DNA of 64,000 nucleotides from positions 62,001 through 126,000 of the forward strand of contig JAAEOK010000064.1 of assembly GCA_024244705.1 (NCBI GenBank). Reading direction: 5' to 3'. This document shows positions 52,466-61,927 of this stretch, in pieces. The DNA is from Alphaproteobacteria bacterium (GTDB lineage: Bacteria > Pseudomonadota > Alphaproteobacteria > JAAEOK01). Each line of letters starts with the position of its first letter. Position 1 is the stretch's first letter. The notes under the pieces were generated by a model. That model did not search any database, was not told the origin of the DNA, and saw only the letters and a list, made by a program, of their open reading frames with translations. The position numbers were made by a program, and so were the translations under genes.

Positions 52466-54217
52466 ATGATCCGTCGCCTGGCGGCGATACTTGCGGCCGA
52501 CGTCGTCGGCTACAGCCGTCTCGTCGGTGCCGACGAGGAGGGCACGCTGGCGCGCTTCAAGGCGCTTCGCGAAGAGCTGATCGACCCCGCGATCGCCCGC
52601 CACGACGGGCGAATCGTCAAGACCATGGGCGACGGCGTCCTCGTCGAGTTTCCCAGCGTGGTCGACGCGGTCCGCAACGCGGTCGAGGTCCAGCGGGCGG
52701 TCACCGTCCGCGAGGCGGACATGCCCGAGGACCGACGCATCGCCTTTCGCGTCGGCATCAACCTGGGCGATATCGTCATCGACGGCGACGATATTCTGGG
52801 CGACGGGGTGAACGTCGCCGCCCGTCTCGAAGGGCTGGCCGAGCCCGGGGGCATCTGCATATCCGCCGCGGTCTTCGAACAGATCAAGGGCAAAGCCGAG
52901 ATCGACTGCGAGGACCAGGGCGAACAGCGCCTCAAGAACATCGCCGAGCCGGTCCGTGTCTTTCGCATCATTCTCGACAGCGGCCCGACAGCCGCCAAGG
53001 CGGCAAAAGCAAATGCGCCGGATACCGATTCGCGCAGCAAACCCTCGATCGCCGTGCTGCCATTCGACAACATGAGCGACGATCCGGAACAGGCGTTCCT
53101 CGCCGACGGGCTGGCTGAAGACATCATCACAGCGCTCTCCAAGCTGTCGGAGCTGTTCGTAATCGCCCGCAATTCGTCCTTCGCCTACAAGGGCCAGTCA
53201 CCCGATATCCGTCAGGTCGCCGAGGAGCTCGGCGTCCAAACCGTGCTCGAGGGCAGCGTCCGTAAGGCCGGCAACCGGCTGCGCATCACGGCCCAGCTGA
53301 TCGAGGCGGCGACCGGCCACCACCTGTGGGCCGAGCGCTACGACCGCGACCTGGCCGATATCTTCGACCTCCAGGACGAGATCACCGGCGAGGTCGTCAC
53401 CGCGTTGCAGGTGCAGCTCACTGAAGGCGAACAGGTGGCGATCCGACGGCGGCAGACGAAGAACATGGCCGCCTGGGAGTCATATTCCCGCGGCCTGAAC
53501 CTGCTCCGGCGTTTCAACCGGCAGGACAACGCGCGGGCGCGGGACTTGCTCGAACGCGCCGTCGAACTCGATCCGGATTTCGCCGTCGCCTGGAGCCTTC
53601 TCGGCTGGTCGCACTACAACGACGTGCGGTTCGGCTGGACCAAGGAGGCCGACGTCCTCGAGACAGCCGACGTATTCGCCAAGCGCAGCCTGTCCCTCGA
53701 CGACGCGCAACCTGACGCCCATGCGGTGGTCGGCCTGATCGCCCTGATCAGGCGGCAATTCGAGGAGGCGCTGTCATACGGCGAGCGGGCGGTCGAACTG
53801 GGCCCCAATATTGCCGATTGCTATACGACGCTGGCGATGACGCTGGTCTATTGCGGGCGGCCGGAAGAAGCGCTCGGTCGGATCGAACAGGCGATGCGGC
53901 TGTCGCCGTTCTATTCCGGCTGGTATCTCGGTATCGCCGGCCTGGTGTACCGGGCGCTGGGGCGGTTCGACGAGGCCATCGCCGGCGAGAAGGAGCGGAT
54001 GCGGCGCAACCCCGACAACATCTTTTCCGATTTCAGGCTCGCCGCTATTTACGAGGAGACCGGCCGCAACGACGAGGCCCGCGCCCACGTCGCCCAGGCG
54101 CTGCTCAAACATCCCCACCTGACGCTCCGGCAGATCCGCATCTCGGAGGTCTACCGCGACGATGCCCAGCTCGACGCCTATCTCGACCTGCTCCGTTCCG
54201 CCGGGATGCCTGAATAG
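52466..54217 (+). CDS. Class III adenylate/guanylate cyclase with TolB-like and TPR regions
   Basis: A 583-residue cytosolic protein. Residues ~1-175 are a class III cyclase domain: ILAADVVGYSRL (metal Asp12), KTMGDGVLVEF (Lys52, metal Asp56) and NVAARLEGL (transition-state Asn/Arg), so it should be active. Residues ~195-310 (SIAVLPFDNMSDDPEQAF ... HLWAERYDRDL) resemble the TolB N-terminal/FlgO-like domain, and the remainder is tetratricopeptide repeats. It would make cAMP on a signal sensed by the C-terminus. A CRP-like regulator is also in the window. GGAAGGGGG precedes the ATG. Confidence 0.88.
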   Translation: MIRRLAAILAADVVGYSRLVGADEEGTLARFKALREELIDPAIARHDGRIVKTMGDGVLVEFPSVVDAVRNAVEVQRAVTVREADMPEDRRIAFRVGINLGDIVIDGDDILGDGVNVAARLEGLAEPGGICISAAVFEQIKGKAEIDCEDQGEQRLKNIAEPVRVFRIILDSGPTAAKAAKANAPDTDSRSKPSIAVLPFDNMSDDPEQAFLADGLAEDIITALSKLSELFVIARNSSFAYKGQSPDIRQVAEELGVQTVLEGSVRKAGNRLRITAQLIEAATGHHLWAERYDRDLADIFDLQDEITGEVVTALQVQLTEGEQVAIRRRQTKNMAAWESYSRGLNLLRRFNRQDNARARDLLERAVELDPDFAVAWSLLGWSHYNDVRFGWTKEADVLETADVFAKRSLSLDDAQPDAHAVVGLIALIRRQFEEALSYGERAVELGPNIADCYTTLAMTLVYCGRPEEALGRIEQAMRLSPFYSGWYLGIAGLVYRALGRFDEAIAGEKERMRRNPDNIFSDFRLAAIYEETGRNDEARAHVAQALLKHPHLTLRQIRISEVYRDDAQLDAYLDLLRSAGMPE

Positions 54218-54261
54218 GTCTTTGACGTCAGCGAATTCCGCCAGGCGGCAAAGCGACCGCC

Positions 54262-55254
54262 CTAGTCGAATGGCTTGAGGACCGTTGAACCGGTGGTGCG
54301 CCGTTCCTCGATCGCGCGATGGGCCTCGGCCACCTCGCGCAACGGCAGCACGCGATTGACGGCGATCTTCACCGCGCCCGAGCCGACGACGTCGAACAAC
54401 TCTGCGGCCGCCGCCGTCATGTCCTCTCGTTTCGCCATGTAGTGCATGATCGCAGGGCGGGTCACGAACAGCGACCCGCGTGCGCCCAACTCGATGACAT
54501 CGACCGGGTCGGGGGCGCCCGAAGCATGGCCAAAGCAGGCCAGGACGCCGAGCGGACGCAGGCAATCGAGCGATCCGTCAAAAGTATCCTTGCCGATCGA
54601 TTCATAAACCACCGGAACCCCCTCGCCGTCGGTGACTTGCTTGACCTTGGCAGCGAAATCGTCACGCGTATAAACGACCGGATAGTCGCAGCCGGCGGCG
54701 CGGGCGACTTCAGCCTTTTCGTCGCTGGACACGGTGCCGACGATCGTGGCGCCGAGGTGTTTGGCCCACTGACACAGAATGAGGCCCATACCGCCGGCGG
54801 CGGCGTGGACGACGATGGTGTCACCCGGCTCGACGACATAGGTCCGGCGCAACAGATACTGTGCGGTCAAGCCTTTGAGCATCATGCCGGCGACGGTCTC
54901 GTCGTCGATATTTTCCGGCACCTTGAGCAGATGCTCGGCCGGCATAATACGACTTTGACTATACGCGCCGAGCGGCGGCATGGCGTAGGCGGCGCGATCG
55001 CCTGCGCCGAGTTCCGTGACGCCGTCGCCGACCGCCTCGACGGTGCCGACACCTTCGAGCCCGAGCACGACCGGCGGTGGCGGCACCGGCCACGGATGAG
55101 GCATGCCGCGACGATGGTAAGTGTCGACATAGTTGACACCGATCGCCGCGTGCCTCAACCGCACCTCTCCCGGTCCTGGATCGCCGACCGGCCATTCCTG
55201 CCAGCGGAATACCTCGGGGCCGCCCTTTTCATGGATCACCGCCGCCATGTTCAT
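54262..55254 (-). CDS. NADPH:quinone oxidoreductase family
   Basis: A 330-residue zinc-independent medium-chain dehydrogenase/reductase of the QOR type. GINYVDTY-like segment GVNYVDTYHRRG, VLGLEGVGTVEAVGDGV, and the NADPH-binding VHAAAGGMGLILCQWAKHLG are typical; catalytic and structural zinc cysteines are absent. It reduces quinones or enones in the cytosol. Substrate unknown. It is minus-strand, 55 bases downstream of the racemase-family gene, possibly co-transcribed. Confidence 0.88.
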   Translation of the reverse strand: MNMAAVIHEKGGPEVFRWQEWPVGDPGPGEVRLRHAAIGVNYVDTYHRRGMPHPWPVPPPPVVLGLEGVGTVEAVGDGVTELGAGDRAAYAMPPLGAYSQSRIMPAEHLLKVPENIDDETVAGMMLKGLTAQYLLRRTYVVEPGDTIVVHAAAGGMGLILCQWAKHLGATIVGTVSSDEKAEVARAAGCDYPVVYTRDDFAAKVKQVTDGEGVPVVYESIGKDTFDGSLDCLRPLGVLACFGHASGAPDPVDVIELGARGSLFVTRPAIMHYMAKREDMTAAAAELFDVVGSGAVKIAVNRVLPLREVAEAHRAIEERRTTGSTVLKPFD

Positions 55255-55309
55255 GGTCGCGCCTCCCTAAGCCGGGGATACCACGAAACCGAAGGGCCGC
55301 ACGCGGGAG

Positions 55310-56098
55310 TTAGTGCGTGAACAGCCGGCCATAGCCGGGAATGACGTCGTCGACCCCGCCCAGCCGCAGCGCATGCCAAGCCATGGCCAGATTGCTCGAC
55401 AGCACGGGTTTGCCGAGTGCCTCTTCCGCCGGCCCTGCGACCGCATTGACCTGCAGGCTGGTGCACGACACGAATACGGCATCGACGTCGTCGTAGGCGC
55501 CGAGTTCCAGCGCCGCATCGTGGATCGAACGCTGGGATATACGCGCCGCGACGTTGTCGCTTTCCTCGCTGAACGAGCCCGAGACCGGCACTGCAATGCC
55601 CCGCGCCTCGAGATACGCTCGCATCATTTCGTTGACCGATTCGGCATAGGGCGTGAGCAGCGCGATACGCTCGATGCCAAGCGTCTTGAACCCGGCCTGG
55701 GCGGCGGTGATCGGGGTCGTACAGGCGACGCCGGGACGCTCGGCGCGGATCAGCTCGAAGACCCGGTCCTCGCCTATGGTCATGGCGCCTGAAGTGCAGC
55801 CGTAGGCGACCACGTCGAGGTCGACGCCGGGCAGGATCAGGCTGGTCGCCTTGCCGATTTCGTTGGCCATCGCGGCCAGCGTTTCGGGGTTTATCGTCGG
55901 CGAGTTGTAAAGCCTGGCGCCATAGACGGCGACACCGTCGCGGTTCATCACCAAACGCCATTCGTGCTCGACCGTGTGATCCGATGCGAGCACCAGCAAT
56001 CCGATCTTGGCGCAGTGGCCGATCGGCGGGTCGAGCTCATGAGCCATATGAGTGCGGATGATGCGCTCGTCGCTTTGCGGCTTGAGGGCTTCATTCAT
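55310..56098 (-). CDS. Asp/Glu racemase superfamily, maleate isomerase-like
   Basis: A 262-residue protein of the group containing maleate cis-trans isomerase and arylmalonate decarboxylase. Two Cys motifs stand at the matching active-site positions: AYGCTSGAMT in the first half and VSCTSLQVNA in the second. Either isomerisation of a dicarboxylic acid or decarboxylation is possible. The ATG at 56098 gives normal length. The gene is on the minus strand just before the quinone oxidoreductase. Confidence 0.8.
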   Translation of the reverse strand: MNEALKPQSDERIIRTHMAHELDPPIGHCAKIGLLVLASDHTVEHEWRLVMNRDGVAVYGARLYNSPTINPETLAAMANEIGKATSLILPGVDLDVVAYGCTSGAMTIGEDRVFELIRAERPGVACTTPITAAQAGFKTLGIERIALLTPYAESVNEMMRAYLEARGIAVPVSGSFSEESDNVAARISQRSIHDAALELGAYDDVDAVFVSCTSLQVNAVAGPAEEALGKPVLSSNLAMAWHALRLGGVDDVIPGYGRLFTH

Positions 56099-56303
56099 TG
56101 CCTGACCTCCCCACTGCGAACGTTTCAGTATAACTCGATTCCGATGCCCACGGCGACAGCTACCGCGACCCGCCGTTTCCGGCCTTCGGCCGCACGGTAG
56201 AGTCGCGCGAAATCGCATGCTAGGGTCGCCGCCGTCGCGCCAATTTCCGTTCTCGTCCGATCGCCATCACGTTTTTCGCCCGTATTGTGGCCAAGGAGGT
56301 TCC

Positions 56304-56732
56304 ATGTCGCACGCCAAAGCTGGAGACACCGTTAAAGTCCATTATGCCGGCAGCCTCGCCGACGGTACCGAGTTCGATTCTTCGAACGGCCGCGAACCTT
56401 TGCAATTCACCATCGGGGCCGGACAGGTGATCCCGGGGTTCGACGCCGCTGCGACAGGCATGGCGGTGGGCGACAAGAAAACGGTCGAGATCCCCTGCGC
56501 CGATGCCTACGGCGAACACGATTCGAACCAGGTCCAGGAAGTCGACCGTGCCCAGATTCCGGCCGAGATCGATATCAGTCCCGGCGCGCGCCTCCAGGCC
56601 TCGGCCCCGGACGGCGCCCAATTGGTGCTGACGGTGGTCGCGGCGGACGACGACAAGGTCACGCTCGATGCCAATCATCCGCTCGCCGGCAAGGACCTGA
56701 CCTTCGAGATCGAAATGGTGGCAATCAGTTAA
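56304..56732 (+). CDS. FKBP-type peptidyl-prolyl isomerase, SlyD/SlpA-like
   Basis: A 142-residue FKBP with an inserted IF domain: DTVKVHYAGSLADGTEFDSS, GAGQVIPGFDAAATGM, then EIPCADAYGEHDSNQVQEV, and the late NHPLAGKDLTFEIEM. It catalyses prolyl isomerisation and acts as a folding chaperone in the cytosol. It lacks the His-rich SlyD tail, so SlpA-like is the nearer call. AAGGAGG lies just upstream of ATG 56304. Confidence 0.92.
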   Translation: MSHAKAGDTVKVHYAGSLADGTEFDSSNGREPLQFTIGAGQVIPGFDAAATGMAVGDKKTVEIPCADAYGEHDSNQVQEVDRAQIPAEIDISPGARLQASAPDGAQLVLTVVAADDDKVTLDANHPLAGKDLTFEIEMVAIS

Positions 56733-56810
56733 GTTATTGCGTTTGAAAGCGTTTCTCGAGATCGAGGTATGAGGTTCGGCGAATAACGCCGCGCCGACCG
56801 GCCCGCGTCG

Positions 56811-57851
56811 ATGACGATGCGTGCCATCGGCCAGGTAATTCTCGCGCATTCGTCGGCGGTCATGATAACAAGCTTCCGGTTGGCCGGCCGACGACCCCGC
56901 CGGCGCAGGGAGGTATTCATCGATCCGGCGACCGCCCAATCTCAGCCTAGCCAAAACTACCGCGCCGGCGTCTTGTTGGTGTTGCTGGGCGGCACCGCAT
57001 CGTCGAGCATCGGCGTCTTCGTTCGCCTCATCGAGGACGCCACCGCATGGCAGCTGCTGTTCTACCGCTCGATCAGCCTGACCCTGTTCCTGATATTGGT
57101 GGTCGCGGTGCGAAATCGGGGACGGGTATTGGCGGTGTTCGACGGGTTCGGTCCGGCGACCATGATCGGCGGGGTCGGCCTCGCCCTGGCCTTCTGCGGC
57201 ATCGTTGTTTCCATCCAGGTGGCGCCCGTCGCCAACGCCATGTTCCTGCTCGCCGCGGCGCCTTTCCTCGCCGCAATCCTGGGCTGGCTGATCCTCCGCG
57301 AACGCGTCGCCCCGGCGACCTGGATCGCCATCTTCACCGCCTTCGCCGGCGTCGGCGTCATGGTCGCCGAAGGCCTGTCACTGGGCTATCTGTGGGGCAA
57401 CGTCGCCGGCTTCGTGGCCGCCCTCGGTTATGCGCTGTTCGCGATCGGGCTGCGCTGGGGCCGGGTCGGCGACATGCTGCCCTGCGCCGTGTTGGCCGGG
57501 TTCATCGGAATCGTCGTCGCCGGCGGCCTTTGCCTGATCGACGGGTCGGGTATCGCCCTCGACTTCCGCGACATGCTGCTCGCGCTGACCATGGGAGTCG
57601 CCCAGCTTGGCCTGGCGTTGGTGTTCATCACCACCGGCTCGCGTTCGGTGCCGGCCGCTGAAATTCCATTGATCGGCTTGGGCGAGGCGGTCTTGGCGCC
57701 GCTCTGGGTATGGCTCCTTCTCGGCGAGACCGCTGGGATCTTTACGCTGCTCGGCGGCGCCTTGGTCTTGGCGGCGATCGGCGGCGACGCCCTCGCCGGC
57801 ATCCGCCGCAGCCGCGCCCGCGGGGTCGTGCGGGAACCGCAAGTGTCATAA
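56811..57851 (+). CDS. DMT/EamA family transporter
   Basis: A 10-helix drug/metabolite exporter-type protein with two EamA repeats (about residues 50-185 and 190-330). Segments such as GTASSSIGVFVRLIEDATAWQLLFYR and AEIPLIGLGEAVLAPLWVWLLLGE are typical. Probably exports an amino acid or metabolite; the substrate is unknown. Start uncertain: the first 40 residues from 56811 are Arg-rich and a GGAGG near 56909 lacks a following ATG, so the true N-terminus could be shorter. Confidence 0.82.
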   Translation: MTMRAIGQVILAHSSAVMITSFRLAGRRPRRRREVFIDPATAQSQPSQNYRAGVLLVLLGGTASSSIGVFVRLIEDATAWQLLFYRSISLTLFLILVVAVRNRGRVLAVFDGFGPATMIGGVGLALAFCGIVVSIQVAPVANAMFLLAAAPFLAAILGWLILRERVAPATWIAIFTAFAGVGVMVAEGLSLGYLWGNVAGFVAALGYALFAIGLRWGRVGDMLPCAVLAGFIGIVVAGGLCLIDGSGIALDFRDMLLALTMGVAQLGLALVFITTGSRSVPAAEIPLIGLGEAVLAPLWVWLLLGETAGIFTLLGGALVLAAIGGDALAGIRRSRARGVVREPQVS

Positions 57852-57863
57852 AACGCGATTCGT

Positions 57864-58634
57864 TCAACGACGGGCGAAGCGTTCGAGGGTTGCGGTGAAT
57901 TCCGGGCTCTCGAAGGTGAGCGCGCCCTGGTCGCCGTCCATGTGCTCGGCGAGCGGCGCCAGCGCCAAAGCGAAGGCATCGACGGTCTTTTTCGTCATCC
58001 GTGCCGGGGTGACGGGCATCGATGCCGCCCGCTCGGCCAACGCGACCGCTCGATCGGCCGCTTCGCCGTCGTCCGCCGCGTCGTCGATCAGACCCCATCG
58101 CAGGGCCTCGTCGGCGGCGATGCGCTGGCACAGGATCGCCGCCCGCTTGGCCCGCGCCGGTCCGACCAGCGCGGTGAGCCTTGGGATGGCGCCCCAACCG
58201 AGGTTGAGGCCGATTTCGATTTCCGGCAACGTGACGAACGCGCTACGGCCCATGACCCGCCAGTCGAGCGCCAACGCCAACGCCAGTCCGCCGCCGACGG
58301 CGTAGCCTTCGATCGCCGCCACCGTGCATTGCGGCACAGCGGCCCACGCCGCGCACAGCCGATTGCCGGCGCGGATCGTCGTCCGCCATGCCTCGAGCGT
58401 TTGCCCGTCGGCGCGGCGCCAGCCTGGGTCGCGAAGGTCGAGGCCGGCGGTGAAGACCCCGCCGCCGCCGGTCAGCACGACACCGCCACAATCCCGGTCA
58501 CCGGCGACGGTATCGGCCGCTTCGGTGAGTTCCTCGATGAGCGCCAAGCTGAACGCATTGCGGCAATCGGCGCGTTCGAAGCGGACGATCGCGACCGCGC
58601 CCGCGCGTTCGACCGTGACGTGCTTCGTAGCCAT
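57864..58634 (-). CDS. Enoyl-CoA hydratase/isomerase family protein
   Basis: A 256-residue crotonase. The oxyanion-hole stretches are GGGGVFTAGLDLRD and GYAVGGGLALALALDWR; the ALPEIEIGL-like FVTLPEIEIGLNLGWGA carries the usual acidic residue. It acts on an acyl-CoA, with substrate unknown. The ATG at 58634 is the family start; upstream frame is antisense-type sequence. It lies 35 bases downstream of the aminotransferase gene, so both are likely in one transcript. Confidence 0.87.
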   Translation of the reverse strand: MATKHVTVERAGAVAIVRFERADCRNAFSLALIEELTEAADTVAGDRDCGGVVLTGGGGVFTAGLDLRDPGWRRADGQTLEAWRTTIRAGNRLCAAWAAVPQCTVAAIEGYAVGGGLALALALDWRVMGRSAFVTLPEIEIGLNLGWGAIPRLTALVGPARAKRAAILCQRIAADEALRWGLIDDAADDGEAADRAVALAERAASMPVTPARMTKKTVDAFALALAPLAEHMDGDQGALTFESPEFTATLERFARR

Positions 58635-58669
58635 TGTTTCCTCCCTGATCGCCGATTGGGCTTCGAGCA

Positions 58670-59905
58670 CTACGCGCCATAGACCTTGTAGGCGGCATCG
58701 GCGCCGGCGCCGGCGGGCGGCGCGTAGCCGTTGCGGCGCAACACCACTTCGAGCGCCGACAGGCAGCGCAGGATGTTGGCCTTGCGGCAGACGTGGCCCA
58801 TGGTGCCGATACGCCAGATCTTGCCGTGCAACGGCCCGAACGAGGTGCCGATCTCGATGCCGAAATCGGTCAGCATCTCGGCCCGTGCCTTGTCGCCGTC
58901 GACGGCGCCCGGGATATGGACGCCGGTCACGTTGGCCATACGGTGGGCCGATTCGCCGTAGAGTTCCAGGCCCATCGCTTCGAGCCCGGCACGGATGGCG
59001 TCGCTGGCCAAGCGGTGACGGGCGAACCCGTCCTCCAGCCCCTCGCGCAGGACGATGCGCGCGCATTCCCGCGCCGCATAGAGCATGGTCGTCGATTCGG
59101 TATGGTGGTTGAGCCGTTGCGGGCTCCAATAATCCATCAGCATCGGCAGGTCGAAATAGTTCGATTGGATGCGCGGCCCGCCGCCCTCGTCCTGACCGCT
59201 GGCGCGGATACCCTCCTCGACATGCTTGCGTGCATTGACCGCGTCGACGACGCGCTGGTTGATCGTCGTCGGCGCCGAGCCGGGCGGACCGGACATGCAT
59301 TTCTGCAATCCTGCGGTGACCGCGTCGAGCTGCCAGCCGTCGACCTCGACGGGGTTGCCGCCGAGGGTCGCGGTGGCGTCGACATAAAGCAGGGCGTCGA
59401 ACTCGCGGCAGATGGCGCCGGCCTCGGCCAAAGGCTGGGCCATGGTCGTCGAGGTGTCGCCGTGAACCAGCGCCACCACCCGCGGCCGGTGCGCGCGGAC
59501 GGCGTCGCGGATCGCGTCGCCATCGAACACCGTGCCCCAATCGGTCTCGATGGTCGCCACTTCGGCGCCGCAACGCTCCGAGATCTCCTTCAGCAGATGA
59601 CCGAAACGGCCGAAGATCGGCACCAGCACCTTTTCGCCGGGCGTGATCATCGAGGTCAGGCAGGCCTCGATACCGGCGCGGGCGGTGCCGTTGACCAGAA
59701 ATGTCCAATGGTTGCCAGTCCGGAAGACCTGGCGGTAGAGCGCCATGACCTCGTTCATGTAGTCGCAGAACTGGGGATCGAACTGGCCCAGCATCGGCGC
59801 CGACATCGCCCGCAACACGGCCGGGTAGACATCGACCGGGCCCGGCCCCATCAGCAGCCGTGGCTCCGGTTCGAGTTCGCCGAAAATTTCCACGCTATCG
59901 CTCAT
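58670..59905 (-). CDS. Class V PLP aminotransferase, pyridoxamine-pyruvate/alanine-glyoxylate type
   Basis: A 411-residue fold-type I enzyme. LMGPGPVDVYPAVLRAMSAPMLGQFDPQF, LVNGTARAGIEA, the cofactor Asp region DATATLGGNPVEVDGW, and the PLP Lys in GLQKCMSGPPG are typical. Closest in pattern are pyridoxamine-pyruvate, alanine-glyoxylate and ureidoglycine-glyoxylate aminotransferases; these cannot be separated by eye. Its location between a crotonase and a peptide transporter hints at catabolism of an imported compound. Confidence 0.85.
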   Translation of the reverse strand: MSDSVEIFGELEPEPRLLMGPGPVDVYPAVLRAMSAPMLGQFDPQFCDYMNEVMALYRQVFRTGNHWTFLVNGTARAGIEACLTSMITPGEKVLVPIFGRFGHLLKEISERCGAEVATIETDWGTVFDGDAIRDAVRAHRPRVVALVHGDTSTTMAQPLAEAGAICREFDALLYVDATATLGGNPVEVDGWQLDAVTAGLQKCMSGPPGSAPTTINQRVVDAVNARKHVEEGIRASGQDEGGGPRIQSNYFDLPMLMDYWSPQRLNHHTESTTMLYAARECARIVLREGLEDGFARHRLASDAIRAGLEAMGLELYGESAHRMANVTGVHIPGAVDGDKARAEMLTDFGIEIGTSFGPLHGKIWRIGTMGHVCRKANILRCLSALEVVLRRNGYAPPAGAGADAAYKVYGA

Positions 59906-59959
59906 TCCTTGTACCCCTTTGTCCGGCCCGGCAGCTTGGGTCAGAAATATCGGCGTAAT

Positions 59960-60946
59960 CTACGCTTTGGTGGCGGACTCTTCGAGCCCCGCCAGAACCG
60001 TCTCGGCGTGGTGACAGGCGACTTCGCGCCCGGCGATTTCGCGCATGTCCGGACGCTCGGTGCGGCAACGGTCGGTGGCGTGGCCGCACCGGGTATGGAA
60101 GGCGCATCCCGAAGGCGGGTCGAGCGGCGACGGAATTTCACCGTGGAGCGCCTGGCTGCGGCCGCGCCGCGTCGGATCGGTGGACGGCGTACTGGCCAAC
60201 AGCGCCCGCGTATAAGGATGGGCCGGCCGCGCGAGAATCATCTTCGCCGGCCCCTGCTCCGCCGGCCGGCCGAGATAAAGCACCAGCAATTCGTCGGCCA
60301 TGTGCCGTACCACGGCGATGTCGTGAGAGATGAACAGATAGGCCAGATCATAAGCGTCCTGGAGATCCTTCAACAGATTCAGAACCTGGGCCTGAATCGA
60401 CACATCGAGGGCCGACACCGGCTCGTCGGCGACGACGATACGCGGGCGCAGCATCAGCGCACGGGCGATGGCGATGCGCTGCCGCTGGCCGCCGGAAAAC
60501 ATATGGGGGTAGCGGTTGAGGTGCTCGGGGCGGAGCCCGACCTGGGCGATCATCTCCTCCGCCCGGCGCCCCCGCTCTGCGGCGTTCAAGGCGCCGTCGA
60601 TGACGAGAGGTTCGAGCACGATGGCGCGCACCTTCTTGCGCGGATTGAGCGACCCGTAGGGATCCTGAAACACCATCTGGACCTCGCGCCGCAAGGCCCG
60701 ACGCGCCGACCGGTCGGCGGCCACGACGTCGCTGCCGGCGATCTCGAGGCGGCCCGCGGACGGCGGTTCGATCATCGTCACCAACCGCGCCAGGGTCGAC
60801 TTGCCGCTGCCTGATTCGCCGACCACCGCATAGGTGCGGCCCGGTGTCAGCGACAAGCTGACGCCGTCGACCGCGCGCAGCGGGCGCCGCTTGATCATAT
60901 AATCGCGGCCGAGATCCGCCGCGCGCAACAACGCGCCACCGTTCAT
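59960..60946 (-). CDS. Oligo/dipeptide ABC transporter ATP-binding protein, DppF-like
   Basis: A 328-residue ATPase with Walker [13 protein letters not shown], signature [15 protein letters not shown], Walker [11 protein letters not shown], and the oligopeptide-specific C-terminal cysteine region ([15 protein letters not shown]) that can hold an Fe-S cluster. Together with the next three genes it powers import of a peptide-like substrate. Its ATG overlaps the DppD-like stop by four bases. Confidence 0.92.
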   Translation of the reverse strand: MNGGALLRAADLGRDYMIKRRPLRAVDGVSLSLTPGRTYAVVGESGSGKSTLARLVTMIEPPSAGRLEIAGSDVVAADRSARRALRREVQMVFQDPYGSLNPRKKVRAIVLEPLVIDGALNAAERGRRAEEMIAQVGLRPEHLNRYPHMFSGGQRQRIAIARALMLRPRIVVADEPVSALDVSIQAQVLNLLKDLQDAYDLAYLFISHDIAVVRHMADELLVLYLGRPAEQGPAKMILARPAHPYTRALLASTPSTDPTRRGRSQALHGEIPSPLDPPSGCAFHTRCGHATDRCRTERPDMREIAGREVACHHAETVLAGLEESATKA

Positions 60947-61923
60947 GGCGCCTCCTCGCCGTCGGCGGCGAGCGGAAAAAAGCAGCGGACGGCGTCATCG
61001 GCATTGTACTCGAGCCCGGGTTGGACCGTACGGCACCGTTCCTCGGCGAGCTTGCAGCGGGGATTGAACAGGCATCCCTCCGGGCGGTCGCCGGCCCCCG
61101 GCACGACGCCCGGAATGGTCGGCAGACGTTCGGCGCCGGCACTCTGTTCGGGCAGGGCATCGAGCAGGGCTCGGGTATAGGGATGGCGGGGGCGATCGAA
61201 CAGGTCGCCGACGCTGCGCGCTTCGACCGGCTGGCCGGCATACATCACCGTCACCCGCTGAGCGGTTTCGGCGATCACGCCCATGTCGTGGGTGATCAGT
61301 ACCAAGGCCATGCCGGTATCGCGCTGGAGGTCGGTCAGCAGGTCGAGGATCTGGGCCTGGATGGTCACGTCGAGCGCGGTCGTCGGTTCGTCGGCGATCA
61401 GCAGGCGGGGATTGCAGGCGATCGCCATCGCGATCATCACGCGCTGGCTCATGCCGCCGGAAAGCTGATGGGGAAAGGCACGGAGGCGCTGTTCGGGAGA
61501 CGGGATGCCGACCTGCGCGAGCAGGTCGATGGTGCGCGCGCGGCACGCCGCCCGGGTGCCGCCAAGATGGGCGCGGAGCGCTTCGACGATTTGGAAGCCG
61601 ACGGTGAAACAGGGATTGAGGCTGCTCATCGGCTCCTGGAAGATCATCGCCATGTCCTTGCCGATGATGCGCCGCCGCGCCGCGGCGGGGAGGCCGAGCA
61701 GGTCCTGGCCGTCGAAGACCATGCGGTCGGCGCGAATACGGGCCGTCGATTGCAGCAAACCCATTGCCGCCAGCATGGTGACCGACTTGCCGGAGCCGGA
61801 TTCGCCGACGACGCCGAGAACGTCGCCGGGGTCGACACTCATATCGACACCGTCGACGGCGCGAAAACTTCCGGCGAGGGTCGGAAACTCGACCGACAGG
61901 TTGCGGATTTCGAGCAGCGCCAT
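60943..61923 (-). CDS. Oligo/dipeptide ABC transporter ATP-binding protein, DppD-like
   Basis: A 326-residue ATPase: Walker [12 protein letters not shown], signature [15 protein letters not shown], Walker [11 protein letters not shown], and the C-terminal [15 protein letters not shown] motif. It pairs with the DppF-like protein to form the heterodimeric ATPase of the importer. ATG 61923 lies four bases after the permease stop. Confidence 0.92.
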   Translation of the reverse strand: MALLEIRNLSVEFPTLAGSFRAVDGVDMSVDPGDVLGVVGESGSGKSVTMLAAMGLLQSTARIRADRMVFDGQDLLGLPAAARRRIIGKDMAMIFQEPMSSLNPCFTVGFQIVEALRAHLGGTRAACRARTIDLLAQVGIPSPEQRLRAFPHQLSGGMSQRVMIAMAIACNPRLLIADEPTTALDVTIQAQILDLLTDLQRDTGMALVLITHDMGVIAETAQRVTVMYAGQPVEARSVGDLFDRPRHPYTRALLDALPEQSAGAERLPTIPGVVPGAGDRPEGCLFNPRCKLAEERCRTVQPGLEYNADDAVRCFFPLAADGEEAP

Positions 61924-61927
61924 CGTT

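Noticed and set aside
58635-59708. Upstream extension of the crotonase frame
   Set aside because: It overlaps the aminotransferase gene out of frame; the ATG at 58634 gives a normal-length crotonase.
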